Origin: Prunus persica
Taxonomy: Eukaryota > Streptophyta > Magnoliopsida > Rosales > Rosaceae
Assembly (NCBI RefSeq): GCF_000346465.2
Contig: NC_034009.1
Coordinates: forward strand, 28,804,372-28,868,371
Length of the DNA stretch: 64,000 bases
Direction of reading: 5' to 3'
Below the pieces are notes generated by a model. The model was not told where the DNA came from. It made no database searches and saw nothing but the letters and a program-made list of their open reading frames with translations. A program made the position numbers and the translations under genes. Positions 22,699 through 37,400 of this stretch are shown in pieces (position 1 is the stretch's first letter; each line of letters begins with the position of its first letter).

Positions 22699-24789
22699 TG
22701 ATACTTTTCATTTTATGTTGGGGCTGGTGCTGTGTTTGTTTATTTATTGTAAAATTAATGTGGACCCTGTTCTGGTGTTAGAGTAGACTTAAATTAGGTT
22801 GTGCAAGTTGGAGTAAATGGTCTCCTGGGTGTGCAAGTTTTGAGTATGTAGCTGGTCTCATGCACCGCACACAAGTTTGGGTTTTCCTGATGTGCAGAAA
22901 ATGTAGCAGCTGCTTCTGGTCTGGTTTTATGTAATGCATGGGCATCTTATGTTGTGAAATAAAAGTTAATTAATGATGTGTGTATATTCATCAGAAAGAC
23001 AATTGCTTGAAATTTGGTTAACTATTTAAAATTTTCCTGCATGCATGCAACCAGATTTCAATTAGTGCTACTTGAGATCTTCATGAATAGCAAAAGTAAA
23101 ACTCTCCAGACACTGCAGGTTTTGGTAGTATATGAGTCGGCTTTGTTCTTGAGATTCATATTCCTTTTGAATTAAGATAGGGAGAATATTATCGTCTATA
23201 TGGTGGAGCAGAGCTAAAAAGCGATAGATATGTGTATTGTGAAGCCAGCTTGTGTAAAGGAGATGCAACAGCGATTTGGATATCCCTGCCGAGCCTTTTT
23301 TGCTTGCTTTCATAGATTCACTGATTCTCATCTCTTTTCACGTATGCCTTTGCCCTTGGCAACTATTGGTTAACCGTTTTGAGACCATACATCTACAGTT
23401 TAAACTCTAAATAATGATTCTACCCCCGATGCGACATTTTTAAATTGCTTCGGCGTCATTTATGGGAGAAACACTTGTGTGAAATGGGGATAACATTATG
23501 TTGCTATTTTAGCTCGTCAACTAATCAAGACATGTCATGCGTGATAACTTTTCAACGTCAAGAGCCAATAATTGTAATTGATTGAGAATAGCAAAATAGT
23601 ATTATTTCCGCTTCACGCAAGTTTTATGATAGTAACTATTTGTGCTTATTAAAGGAATGGCACAACTAAGTTGTCTCTAGGCTGCTGCTTTGGCTAGAAT
23701 CGAGTCTTGACGATCAAACCGACTAGCTATATATTGCAAAAGCTGTTGTGAATGGAGAGCATTTCATAGGTTGCTTGCAGCAGCATTGTATATCTAGGAA
23801 GGGGCATAAATGAGGCAGTGGCCCCCCTTGGTCACTGACGCCTTGACGCCTTGTGCCGAAAAGCTTACCTTCCCCCGACAGATTAATATTGCAAATATTG
23901 AAAAATATCAAAGAGGATCGAAGTAAAGATCTAAATATCAAAACAGATCATATCAACAACAGATAGTCATTGTGCAAGTGAGTCGGTAATCGTATCAACA
24001 CTACTAGTCCATTCACTTGATCATCTATTAAGCTCCCTCTAAATAATGGGATCACAATTCAACTACATTGTGATTAATCTTTACCCTAGCACAGAAGGGT
24101 GGATTCTTGTTGTAAAAAATTATTAATATATACAAACTACGATCGCATTCACGTGAAGTATGAATTTTTATTATAAGAATCGCATTCCTCCAACTTTATT
24201 GTATATAACAAAGGTGTGTGGAGTAATTCTTGTTTTTTATAGCGTATACTGTCCTAATCAACTGGTTGAATCGATCTGTGCATATCTATTATACTTTTAT
24301 TGAGTAAAAGTTTAATTTTTCCATGTTTAGAGAATGACTGGATGTGGAGAATAAATTTATAAGGATATTCCCTGGCATGGCTGCCCATTTTTTTATAATT
24401 TTTTTTTCTTTTTCAAAAGAAAAAGTTCTAAGTGTATTAAGGGGCAAAGTTGGTAGTTCGTAATTTTTATGGGTACCTTGGTGCAGTGAGCAGATGGCTG
24501 GGTGAATAAAGAGCGACTCAGTTCCTGGTTGCGAATACAATGGCCCGTTGCAGAGACACGAGCTTTGTTTTATCAAGAAGCAAAAAAACATATTGGGCTC
24601 TAACCGCAAATACTAATAGATGTGAGCCCAAAAAAATAAAAGCCCAAAATTCCAAAAACAGTATCATCGTGCTCAACAGCTGGTTCCATTAAGGTAGAGA
24701 GAGTTGCACCCACTCCCATCCCAGCTATGGCCTTCTCCATCAGCTAACGCACACACTCCCCGCCCTCTCTCTGTCACACCCAATCAAAA
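22699..24789. other. Intergenic between CYP78A and the SIK1-type kinase
   Basis: About 2.1 kb with the CYP78A 3' UTR at the left and the kinase promoter at the right. No gene, RNA or repeat that I can support. Confidence 0.5.
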
Positions 24790-27700
24790 ATGGATCCGAT
24801 GCCCAACACCCGCCGGACCCGAAAAATCCCACCTAAACCCGAACTCTACTCCACCGTTGTCATCCACGAAGATGGCGATTCCAACTCCGAATCCGATCGA
24901 GACCAGAGGCAGCGGCGGAGCAAGCCCAAGAGCTCCGACCCGGAACCCGACCTCTACGCCACAATGGTCTACAAGGGCAATGCTCGAGACGACGAAGACG
25001 AAGACGAAGACGACGACGCTTCACTCCCTCCGCTCCTCAAACGCCTTCCCAAAGACTTCGGCGGCGGAGCCTCAATCGATTACTTCGACGACGAGGAGGA
25101 CGAAAATGGCGGCGATTTCGGCACTATGATCATCAAGCCCGATCGCAATCGGACCACGGGGAGGTCACGTGACTTCAAGCGAGGCTCCATCGACGATGAC
25201 GGAGATGGCGATGGGTTCTCCACTTTTGTGGTCAGGTCGTCGAGCGAGAGAGAGTCGATAAGTGGGACCGTGGTGAGGAGGACGAGCAGCGGCGCTGGTT
25301 CGACGATGAGTAGGGCGGTGGCGAGCATGCAGGCCTCGTCGGAGTTAGGGTTTGGGAAGCAGAGGAGGGGCAGTGGATCCTCGCAAGGCGAAGAGTATCG
25401 CCAAACCACTAAAATGTCGTCGAGTTCCATACCCGATAGCGTTACCAGAGAAGACCCCACTGTAAAGTACGAGTTGCTCAATGAACTTGGTGGGTTCTCG
25501 TACTTCAACTTCAATGTGTTTCAGCTTCTCCTTCATTTCTTCCTGAATGGAATTTTGCTTAGAGCGGTTTTTTTTCTTTCCTTTTATTTTTTGTGGTATT
25601 GGGAATGCCAGGGAAGGGGTCTTATGGCGCGGTTTATAAAGCTAGGGATATAAAGACTTCGGAGCTCGTGGCAATCAAAGTCATTTCCTTGTCTCAAGGG
25701 GTCTGTTTCTGTTATCTTCTTCGGTTTTTTATGCATTTGATTGGTTACTTTGTTCGGAGTTTGATTTTGATTTGTTTTTAGGAGGAGGGGTATGAAGAAA
25801 TTTGTGGTGAAATTGAGATGCTGCAGCAATGCAATCACCCTAATGTTGTTCGGTACCTGGGGAGCTACCAAGGAGAAGAGTATCTTTGGGTAATGGATAG
25901 CATTTGCTTTGGTTAATGGTGAAATTGCTAAATGATAGAGCTATTGTTGGTTTCTTGTTTTGTAATTTGGGTAGTGCAAAATCTGAGACTGGTGACTGTT
26001 TTTCTGCGTCTTCTTAGATTGTGATGGAGTACTGTGGTGGTGGAAGTGTTGCAGACTTGATGAATGTTACTGAGGATGCTTTGGAGGAGTACCAAATAGC
26101 CTACATTTGTAGGGAGGCATTGAAGGTTTGATCAACTTTGAATGGATATTTCGATCCAAATGAAACAATTCCACCTCATTAAGGGGGTCTCCCCTCCCCT
26201 GATTTTGCATGGTTAAGTTTTGTCATGAGGAAATGCTCAATGAAGTGCCTATAAAATGCTTCAGTCTTTATGTTATCTCAGGTTTAATATTTGGATGCAA
26301 TTTAACCAACTCAAAAGTTGTGTAGTGCTGATGCCACTTTCATTCTTTGTTATTCAATTAAATATATTTTTAACTAAATTATTTTCTGTCTATTTCATAT
26401 GCTGTTGATTTGAACAATATTTGTTTCGTGTAGGGCCTTGCTTATTTGCACTCCATTTTCAAGGTCCACAGAGATATAAAGGGTGGTAATATTCTGTTAA
26501 CTGAACAAGGAGATGTGAAGTTGGGTGAGTGCAATCATCATTTGCTTATATGTGGTGCTCTCTAGGGAGGGACAATAAAAGGACGTTTTTGTAACACTTG
26601 AATCATGCTGATCTTTCACATCTAATGATAATCATACTTTTTTCATACTCTCCATAACATTAATAGCATTATGACATCATCAAAGAGGGTGGCAAGGAGT
26701 TTCCTTACCCTTTAATTTTGTTTTTCAACATTTCATTTTGACAATAGAAATGGAGTATAATAAAGTGCTCTTTACTATTATTTCCAGTTTTTGTTTTGCA
26801 TGTGAAGTTCATAAGTTTCTTGTACTTTTAACAACACACTGACCCAACTTTGGTGTATGACAATGTTGACAGGTGATTTTGGGGTTGCAGCACAGCTAAC
26901 AAGAACCATGTCCAAGCGCAACACGGTATGTCAATTGCTTGGATAAGATCTAAATGTCATACTTGATGCAGAATTGTGTTTAGTATGACAATTTGTTTAA
27001 TTGCCCCAAAATTTGCACTTGGTATACCAGAAGTTGCTAGTACTTTGTTCTAAGGTCCGATGCTTAGTATTTCTTCTTGTTCTCAATAAGGGGTGTCTTT
27101 CTGGGATAAATCCCTGTGTTAGCTACCAAAGTGGTTGCTGTGGGGTTGACCTTTTGACAGGATGGTTCATGAGACACGAATCCCATGTGCCCTCGCTGTC
27201 TCCTCAAGTCCTTAAGGCTTGTTTAGGTGATTTGGTCATTTTAAAAACATAATCAAGGGACTCTGCTGATTCCCTGAACTTGCTTCATTGTGATCAATAG
27301 ACAATTACGAATATTCTTTTCCTGATAGGATGGCCAGTTACAAAGCTTGATTCGAGGAATTTTTTTTTTTAACATAATTTTATTTTACTCAGTTCATTGG
27401 CACTCCACATTGGATGGCTCCAGAAGTTATTCAGGAAAGCCGCTATGATGGAAAGGTATCTTTTGTACTCTACGCAGAATTTTATTTGTGTCATCTTGCT
27501 TCTTTCTTCTAGGACCATCCGACCATGTGCTGCTCTTTCTTTGGTTAACTACTTTTAGAGATAATATTATTATGGTGAAACCCATAGCAAGACTGACTTC
27601 TTGGTCTAATTTATGTCTTATTCAGGTGGATGTATGGGCTCTTGGTGTTTCTGCAATTGAAATGGCAGAGGTAATATATGTTCAGCTAGTTCTTTTCGAA

Positions 27701-30700
27701 GGATATGTGTTCAGCATGTAAATTGTCCAATTTCGTGGAAAATTTAAGAGGCAGCTGTTTTAAGCTGCTTGTTAGTGTTTTCCTCTTTTCCTGTTTTTAG
27801 TTCTTAAGTAATTGGTTCTTTGTGACTGCTGTATAAATTGTGAATACTGGTATTAGCTCACACTAACAAATAATTGTTTATTCCTTAGCCCCAATCGATT
27901 ACTCATTATTCTCTTGCACAATATCATGCCATTCTTGGCAATGGTCATTCATTTTGATATGTTTTCCTTGTGATAATTTTCAGGGGCTCCCTCCAAGATC
28001 TTCTGTGCATCCAATGAGGGTTAGTGTTTTTTCACCTTTTATTTTCTAGTTATTAGAAAGTTGAAGTGATATTTTCTTCATCATAATTTGTACCTTGGTT
28101 GCATGGTCAATTGGAGTATGGGGGTCACTTTCTGTGTTGCATATTCTTTCATTGGGTGCTTTTATTGACAATAAGGTTTAGAGATGGCATTAGTAAAAAT
28201 TGGATGTTTCAAGAGGAATGCGCCTTTGATAAGGGGCCCTGGATAAATACAAGTAGCAAAAATATCATATTTTCTAAGCATAAATAGGGATTCTGTGATG
28301 TGATGTGAATATTTTCCATGTTTGGAAGAGTGTGACTCAAATGTTGTGTGGTTAATAGAAACTGATACTGAAGGGTCTGATTAACCTTCCAAATTTAAAC
28401 AGTCTTCAACTCTCTTTCCCCTGGTTCCATTCTTTTCTTTCGGTTAAAATTTTCAAAATATAGTGAATAATGAATTGTGTATATTTGTTTTTATAAAACT
28501 TTGAAGGAAATTTAGCTTCTGAAGATGTTGGAAAGCTTGTGGAGACTTAGCAAAAGAGGAAAGGAAAATTCTGCAGCATCATTCTTTCAATTGTTTTTTC
28601 TACTTTTCCCAAGTTGAATGTTGATTTGCTAAAAAATTTCTTCGTTTTTAGTTTTTCCTATTCAAATCATTATTTGATGAGGGGATATGTAACCTATTTA
28701 TTGTCTATTATAGGTTTTATTCATGATATCCCTTGAGCCAGCCCCGATGCTTGAGGATAAAGAAAAATGGTCCGTTTTCATTCTTTTGTATCTGTGATCT
28801 TATTCTAGCAATTATTGAGGACAGTAGCCTGTATAAAGCAGTTCTCCTGACACATCTGGTATCACAATGTTAAAATACTTTCTATTGTATCATAAAGCAT
28901 TGTTGGTTTTATGATTTTCGTGTTCCCTACGAGATTTGTACTCAACCAACATGATTTATTTTACCAGAACCACTGCTGTGGTTTGAACTCGTAACTACCG
29001 AGCATAAATTAACACTTAAGCTTATGACTTGGAGTGACTCTTTGCCTGTGGCCCTTATACAAGCTGCTGTACTTGAGTTCAATCTGTTTTTTCTTTTAGG
29101 AGGGGTTGCAATAGAACAATAGGAGTTATCATCAAACAATTAAGAGTTCTGATGTAAAGTTGTACTAGTGCAAATTTTTAATTCATGATGGTTTTAACTT
29201 TTGTCATGTATAAGTCCAAAGTTTTTTGCTTTTATTGTGCCACATTGCTAAAATGGTATTGAACATCTTATGACCTTAGGTTTTCTCTTGCAGGTCTCTC
29301 GTGTTTCATGATTTTGTGGCGAAGTGCCTCACAAAAGAACCTCGTCTACGTCCTACTGCATCTGAGATGCTGAAGGTAGTGTTTTTAGTGAAGGGCTCTA
29401 CATTCTATTGATAAATTGGGATTATGAAAAGCCTTGTTTAAAAGTTGTGTCATGATAAAGTTTTTCCATCAAAATCAATTTCTTTCCTGCAAGAATCAAC
29501 TTGAAGCAATGATTTATATAGAAACTTCTGATGATACTTGCAAGCATACGATTCCTTTTGGGAGTAATTTTATTTACATTAAGTGGATTGAGTTATGTAC
29601 AATATTAAAAAGGAAATATCATGGCTCATCTTTACTAGTGCTTATAATCTTACAATTTGTGTCTTTATTCTGACTTAAAAAATATTTTATTTAAAATACA
29701 GCACAAATTCATCGAAAAATGCAAGTGTGGTCCCTCTGCAATGCTGGCAAAGATTGAAAAAGCAAGGCAAATTAGGGCTTCCATGGCTTTGCAAGCACAA
29801 AGTATTGCTCCAGTTGAACCGGAAGATAGTGTATGAAATCCTCCTCTTTTTTCTTTCTGTGCATGTTTGTGTCAATTTTTTATATCTGAATATGCAGTTT
29901 TAATTTGAACAGACACTTGTAGTTTCAAAAGTCAATGAGGATTATGGAGATACTGTTCCTTCAAGGCCTAATAATCAAGTGGAAAATGAAGTATCTACAG
30001 CTAGCACGTTGAGGAAGCAGCACATATCTGGTGATGCAGGACTGGCCGGGGAAGGTATGTATGTTATTTGACTGAAGACTTCTAGGTGTGCTGTACATGA
30101 TAGTTACATAACAACTTAATTTCTTCAGAAATATTACCGAGATTGGGCTGATTCGCCTGGATCTACATGGTAATGCATGTGCCATCTACTCAGATGTCTG
30201 TAGTAAGCCGTCTTGAGTAGGCTGAAATATGAAAAACTAATTTGTGCTTGGGTATTGAATTCGGAGCAGGGACGTTAAGGTCCTAATGGAAACTTGTTCC
30301 TTTAAATTTTTTTTTCCTTTACACATTTATTGTTATTTTTTTTAATTGCATGAAATATTGTGATGAAGCCAAATGTGGGCTGGACGATATGTTTTCATAA
30401 TATTAGATTTATCAGGGTGCAAATGGAATGGTGAGCTACTAGTGATAGTGACATCATTTACTGCTTTCTATTTTTGGGACATCACTTGATGTTTGACATA
30501 TTGGGGTTGCTCTATTCATGTTGCGAATCTCTAAGACCAGTTGGCTAAATGTATCTTAGTGAAATGATTCTGTGAGGGCATAATTATTGATTCTCTTGTT
30601 TGAAATCGTTTTGCTCGGGGTAGGGCATGATCATCTGATCTACGTAAAACCTATATTTAATAGGTAATTTTGGCACTGTAATAATTCACGGTGGAGATGA

Positions 30701-31644
30701 AAGAGATGAGACTGCTAATCAGACACAAAGTTTTAATGTCAAAGAACCTGCAGCTGGTCCAGGATTTCTTGAAAATCCTTCCAATACTGGCACAGGAGGT
30801 AAACCAGCTGAACCCAGGTACTTCCCTCACTATTTATTTGTGAATTTTTATTCAGAAATCTGTTTTAAAGATTTTTTTCCTTCTTTTTCTGTTTTGGTTG
30901 GGGGTTGTGGACGTAGTAGTTTGTGATAATACTATTTTCTCATGTAGATAAAAGATAGATTACTTGATATACGATATAAATTTCCCAGTCAAAATATAAA
31001 CTTATTTCTAGAAGACCGCACTGAATTTATTGGGATGTTCTATCAGGGTGGAAAATGCTGGAGGTGTTTCCTTACATAGCATTTCGGTTGGAGAACCACA
31101 TTCAGTTACACAGACCATACAGGCATCTTCTCGTTCAATTCTTGGCTCTTCTGAGCAGAACCTCAAGACAAAAGGACAGGTTGAAGGTCAAAGCAGTGGC
31201 ACATTGAAGAATGAAACTGTCAACCGGAAAGCTTTTGCAATGCAAGATAAGGTAATATTCGTCCTGAATTTTATGGTTACCAGTTGATAGGCCCCTATCA
31301 CAATCAAACATGCCCTCCTCCCTTTCTAGCCACTTGGTTCTCTCCTCACTAATCGAACACCATTCCAACCTCCTCCACTTAAACCCTCCCCTTCCAAGGT
31401 CAATGCAAGTATTTAATTGCTTGTTTTCATTTTTATGGCAGCTTTGGTCCATATATGCAGCTGGTAATACAGTGCCTATTCCATTTTTGAGGGCAACGGA
31501 TATATCCCCCATTGCTCTCTTATCAGATAATGTTCTTGGAGGCATGCATGAGGATAATAATGGAAGTGTAGCCGTAGAGGCTCTACAGGAGCTTTTTACT
31601 GGTGATGGACAGTCTAAAAAGGGACGAAGAGGACAAAATGAGGT

Positions 31645-31690
<46 letters not shown>

Positions 31691-32042
31691 AGCATTTTTT
31701 GATCCCTTGATGTGCTGCAGATGCCCCTCCCTCCAAGTGTTTACAAAAGGCTCTTTACAAGTTCAACTCTAATGAATCTCGCACAGGCTTTAGCCTACCA
31801 CAAGATGTATGTCAACCAAATTATATTTGTATTGAACATTTACTTTGGCTTGGTACAAAATGAAAAGAAAAATGTTGCTTTTACAAGTGATCTCCTTGTT
31901 TGTATTGCTTGTTCTTTACTCCCCACATCTTACTTGCTTCAGGTGCTACGAAGATATGCCGCTCCAAGAGTTGCAAGCAACTCAGGAACAACAGACGATT
32001 CAAAATCTTTGTGATACACTAAGAACCATTCTTAGATTGTAG
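24790..32042 (+). CDS. SIK1: Ste20/Hippo-like serine/threonine kinase (SIK1 type), 18 coding exons
   Basis: Coding exons: 24790-25489, 25612-25700, 25782-25889, 26018-26125, 26434-26524, 26873-26925, 27393-27455, 27626-27670, 27984-28019, 28714-28769, 29294-29375, 29702-29830, 29913-30054, 30664-30817, 31047-31251, 31442-31642, 31721-31806, 31943-32042. All junctions are GT-AG and in phase, giving 815 aa (about 836 aa in Arabidopsis SIK1). Residues 1-230 are acidic and Ser-rich. The kinase domain starts at G234 with [15 protein letters not shown] (Lys 256), VHRDIKGGN (Asp 349), DFG, and the STE20 signature [10 protein letters not shown]. The tail carries GTVI/FGTVI-like repeats and a helical end (SVYKRLF... 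[11 protein letters not shown]) that may act like the SARAH region of MST kinases. SIK1 links to MOB1, cell proliferation and immune ROS signalling. Confidence 0.95.
31650..31689. repeat. (CT)n microsatellite at the start of kinase intron 16
   Basis: Twenty CT units start seven bases into the 78-bp intron (donor 31643). They occupy half of it and partly substitute for its pyrimidine tract. Confidence 0.95.
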
Positions 32043-32714
32043 AAAAATGTAGGCTGCCAGACTGTAATTTTCTTTCTTTTGATGGTCTATATGTTAAAAG
32101 AGTAGATTCTATCAAAAAAGAAGAAGAGGCTAGATAAACTAAACTACAAGGGAGAGGAGCTGTGCGGTTGACAATGGGTAGGTAGTCTGCAGTTGTTGTG
32201 GTCTGCCTTGTACACTGCTGCGGCTTCACTTTGATGCGTATGCCGTGTTTTCTTTTCTTTTCTTTTTCATATATAACTTGTATCAAGTAAATAACTTTCC
32301 TTGTAAATCACATGAATAATTTTGTGGAAATGAAATTATTAAATGAAGCGCATTTTACATGGCAACTTATGAAACGAAATTTTCAGTCTCCATTGTACAA
32401 TAAGAAATTAGACATCAACAAAATCTCTTTGGGAGGAGATATGAAATTTGGCGGTGAATTGAATACACAACTTAATAACAAATGAAGTTTAAGAAAATAA
32501 TTCGAAAACAGGACGATCACCATAAATCACTATCTTTTTTATTTTCTTGAGAAAAGGGAGTAGAAGTTTTTATTTTTTATTTCTTTAAGTTCCTTGTCTC
32601 AAAATCATAACCCGAAAAAGAACGCCGCGGAACCGGCAAATTACTAGAAAGTAAAAGACGGAGGGAGCTTTGCTTGCCAAAACCCAGAACCCAAAACCCC
32701 AAAGAGAGAGAAGG
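32043..32714. other. Kinase 3' UTR and short promoter of the RimP-like gene
   Basis: Compact 670-bp spacer between two genes in the same direction. No other feature recognised. Confidence 0.5.
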
Positions 32715-34449
32715 ATGATGATGAGGAGGAGCCTACAGTTTCTCAGTGTTGGCAGGTGCTTCGCCTCCTCCTCTTCATCTTTCAGAAGCCTTTCTTTCCT
32801 ATCAGCCCACCCAAAAAGTCCATTACCCTTTCTCCTGAACTCTCCTCCTCCTCTTCCTTCTTCTTCTTCGTCCTATCTTTCTGGTTTGGTTCGTTTGTCT
32901 CTTAAATCCTGTCCCACAATATTTCCTTTTCGTACTCTTCGCTTCGTAAACACAGAGTCCTCTGAGGATAATCAAGATGACCCTTTTCAAGGTAATCCCT
33001 ATTTTCTCGTTTATCCGATTTTCCCATTTATGATCTGTTAAATTTATATGTAGCTCTTTACTTGTAATTTGTTGGGAATCTTTAAGAAGTTTAATTTATA
33101 TAAAAATAAAATAAAAATATTTATGCTTCTTTGAATGGTAATTAAGCATTCACATTTCCTTATGTTACTAGTTATCAAGGCCACAACTTCAGTGATTGTT
33201 TGTCTTATGAAAAAAAAACATCTTCAGTTCAGTGTTTGTAAAATTACTCTAAATCTTACAGAGAGCTAGTAGTTAATAATTAAATATATGTGGTCTTCTT
33301 CTTATATAGTTGTTTTCTTTACACATTCCCTTATATTGTTGCTTTTCAAGGGTGTAAAAGTTTCACATTTTCAGGTGAAGAAATTGAAGAGCAAGGGACC
33401 TCAGGTGGATGGGAAGAGGGAGACACCACAGATGGTTGGGAGGAAGAGGACGTCGGTGACCCTGAGGTACAATGGTCTGGCTTCAACATTTTGATTGCTC
33501 AACCTTCATTTTGGCTTTAAAATTGATGTTTCATTTGATGCTAGTCATTGATTTTGAACAGATTGGCGATGGGGGTGATGGTGGTGGGGTGGTATTGCAC
33601 GGTGTCCCCTGGGGTGAGCGGGTTCTGTCCATTGCTCATGAGGCCTTAAAGCAATTTGGAGACAATGTCAAGCTCTTTTCTTTCAAGACTACTCCTCGAG
33701 GATATGTATATGTGAGACTGGACAAACTGTTAAACGAGTAACTCTTCTATTCTTCTCAGCAAATTTTTTTTAATAAACAGCTTAACATACAAATTTTGGC
33801 AGTTAACAGATGAAACTCATTTTCCCATGGACTGCAAATAGGAGAATAGCACATGCTTAAGATGACAACACTTAATGAACTTTATATATTATGAAATTCT
33901 CTTCATATGCAACCCTTTGTTATGTTAAGGTTCTGATATGATGTTCTACTTTTATCAGATATGGTTGTCCCAGCATGGGGGAACTTGAAAGCTACAGTCA
34001 AGAATACAAGAAAAGATTAGATGAAGTTGGAGCACTTGGAGAAATACCTGAAAATTTGGCTCTTGAGGTATTAAATGGCTGGCTCTATCATGTGAATTTG
34101 ATCCATACAAATATGTTTAGTGTATAAAACTACTTTTGTTTTGAAGGTGTCATCTCCGGGTGCAGAGAGGTTACTAAAGATACCGGATGATTTACTTCGG
34201 TTCATAGATATGCCTATGAGAGTAAGCTATGTAGAAGATGTGGATTCTAAATGCTGCGAAAAGGAAGGAGTATTCAATCTGGAGACCATCGAGGCAGAGT
34301 CTGAGAGCTGTGTGTGGAAGTTGGCAAATGTGAAGGAAAACAGGGACCCGGCTAGCAAAGGCAGACCATTAACACGTAAACAGAGGGATTGGAGATTAAA
34401 ATTGCCATTTTCAGGGCATAGAAGGGTACTTCTGTATCTAGAATACTGA
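32715..34449 (+). CDS. RimP-domain (UPF0090/DUF150) protein, probable organelle ribosome maturation factor
   Basis: Exons 32715-32991, 33375-33466, 33562-33737, 33959-34067 and 34147-34449 are GT-AG and in phase, giving 318 aa. The start is the first of three consecutive ATGs after a GA-rich leader. Residues 1-90 are Ser/Leu/Pro-rich and basic, like an organelle transit peptide. An acidic Trp/Glu/Gly linker follows (GGWEEGDTTDGWEEEDVGDP). The core shows VRLDKL, then ESYSQEYKKRLDE and the RimP signature VSSPGAERLLKIPDDLLRF. Bacterial RimP helps 30S subunit maturation, and a plastid or mitochondrial equivalent is inferred. It directly follows the SIK1-type kinase, as AT1G69210 neighbours AT1G69220 in Arabidopsis (from memory). 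Confidence 0.85.
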
Positions 34450-37400
34450 AAATCGCCAATCTAGTTGTATTTTAGAACTCAAGTTGCTAAAGCTTTATGA
34501 CATTTCTGTTTAGAAAATGTTGGTTAGGAAACACAGATTTTAGCAGATTTCTGGTGTTGCAGTTTGTATCGTATCTGGAATTTTGTCTCAATAATTTAAC
34601 TGGAGTAAAGAAACAACCTCAATTTTCAAAACATATGTGAGATTGAGTTTCGTATCTTCAGGTTCCCATGTGGTTTGAATATGCTTTATTGTCTAAATGA
34701 AGGTACCTCCGTGAAGCATGACTTGATTTGCGATTATGTGTTAGTGTAAAGTCCAACCCATTTACTTCTTCAGCCACGAAAGGCTTTGCCTCTGTGCTTG
34801 CTTTCCGTGTTAAGATTCTTTTCGTTTTTGGGCCATGCCATTTACAAATTCTATTGAAGTGGCCAAAGGGACCATTCCATCTCCTGCCATGCCTTAGGCA
34901 AGCTTTTGGTGGGTGGGAGTTGACAGATGCCGCTCTCAAACTGCAATCTAAATCTTAACGTGAGAGACATTTCCAAATCTTTTGCTTTAACTGGACCAAA
35001 CGCTTTTAAAAAATATATATTTTATACGAGCGATATTGGAGGTAGGAGATTCATTCAAACAAACACAGAACTTCAGGTGCATACAAGAATAACTGCTCTT
35101 AATTACTTGAGCACAACACCTCACCTTAGGACGAAAAACTCATTTAGTAAATGAGAAATGTTACAACTTATCTACAGGGTGTAGATAAGTTAGACAAGAT
35201 GCAGAACCAATCGTGCAATATTTTTTCAAGGTTAAGAGAAAGTGAAAAAGAGAATTTGATGTCAGCAACTGGATCTATTTGAAGAGAATCTATGGGAATT
35301 TTGAAAGAGAAAAAAAAGGTCACTGTTTACATAAAGCAGATGAAGAAAAACAACAAAGGAAATGAGAGAATTAAACAGTTAAAATTGACAGCAATGACTT
35401 GAATAAAAGGGAGTTATGAGCTATTATTATGAGTGGGATGGCTACTGTTTGTCCTCGTGGGCCTGTGGGAGGTGGTTGCTTGTCGGTTTTCGGTTGCTCT
35501 CTATCCTCAGCACTTTGATTGGATTTCAATTCTGTTCAATTCTAGGCCAAGAAAAAAAGTCCCACTGACACCCTCAGAAATGAGGGATTTGGATCCGTGA
35601 TCGAACAAAGAAGAACCCAATTGAAAACCTACAATCCCAAGGTCACAGTCTTGGTGATTGTAGATGGAAAGAGATGGAAAATATGCCATAAAATGATGAA
35701 AGATTGATATGAGTAGATTTACATAGTGCAAAAAAATTGTACGTCAATTGAAAAGGAGCATATGTCCATTTTGGGAGGCCCCCAAGCAATAGGGTAGGCT
35801 CATAATGGATCAGTGGACCACAAAAACAAACAAGTGGGTTTCCTTCTCCATTCTTACATCATCTGATTTAGACTCCTCTCTCCCTCACTTATTGACAAAT
35901 TGCTAATTAGGTTCCTCAAAAGTCTCTCTCTCAACCCATTTGGCTGCAGAAGGAGCCTGTTCATAAAGGGTCCCTTTTCTTTTTGGACAGTATTTCTCTC
36001 CTCCATCGTCCATGTAAATAGGAACTCAAAGATTCATGCCAATAAATAATAGTTTATTTATTTATTTATTTTAAAGATTTTTGATGAATTATTTTTGCAT
36101 ACATACACATATCTTCTTTCGGAAAAGGAGACGAGCAATATCCGTTCCTTTTTCTTTTCTTTTCTTGGATGCATATATGTACAAACATCAAAGTTCAAAG
36201 TTTGTTAACACGAGCTAGCATGTGGGAAACTTTTAACGTATTGAAACAGCCAAAGAAGCATAGCCATTCAACCTGAAACCAAGCTATACTGATCCCCAAG
36301 TTGAAAGTCTTCCAATATGTGGGGAAATATTTTTACTTTTGGAAATATATTTTTGCTATATAATTTGATGAGCAACAATAACCCATCAAAAAACTAGAGA
36401 GATAAAAGACCATGGATCTTAATCACAGATTAGACTCTACTGTACATAATGCAGAAGAAAAGAAACCAAACTGTACTTCATGGCCTGTTATGTCAAAAGT
36501 AGATAACAATATTGGTTCATTGTCCCACTTTTAAATTAGTATTGGTAGGCCTCAAGACTGAAACAAATGAACCAAATGGAAGAAGAATTCTTCAACTGAA
36601 AGTCTGTCTAAATTTAACAATACACCAACTGCCTTTTCAGCTCAACACTGAGATTGGCAATCTACCTATTTTCAGGTTGATGGGTTCTAAGACCAAACAA
36701 ACAAACATAATCAAACAATTAATGTCATAGATGTTGGTTGATTGTATGACCAGCCAATTGAGAAAGGGTCTAAATTGACATTGATTGGATATCCAGCTAA
36801 ACTTTACCTTATTTTTCAGTATCCTACAGCCTAGAAGAAACTAGGACATGCATGGAGGCAATGACAATAAATTTAGAATTGGAGCAAATCCAAGTTAGAA
36901 TATTTTAGTACGCATTTGTTATACACCACTTGATTCACACAAGTTGCTAGACTTTGTTCAAATTCAATGACTTGTATTACTATTGGTGTAAAATAATCAA
37001 AGATACCAATTTGCGATATAAAAGTTTACTTTGAAAGGTGGGAAGAGCAAAATTTGGTGAAGTTACATTCCCCACACGTTACTCGTTTATCTTAATTTTC
37101 CCCACATAAGGCATCTCATCAATCATTTCAACGGCCAATTTCAAGTGAGTTTGTGTTAATGTTGTTGCTTTCAGCCATAACCACATTGACTGCTACTTTG
37201 TTGGCTTTTTGACAAAATGGAAAACAGCTTCTTAGTTCCTTGTAAACTTGAAAACCGTAGGCTGAAATGTTGATGGAAAAGTACAGCATGAGAAGAAACA
37301 ATTAGGAGATGATTTTGAAAGGGAAGCCTCAGATTGTCATTCAATAATGCATCTGCATAAAAAGAAAAGTACTTCATTTTGTACTCCAAGTTTTGTGGGG

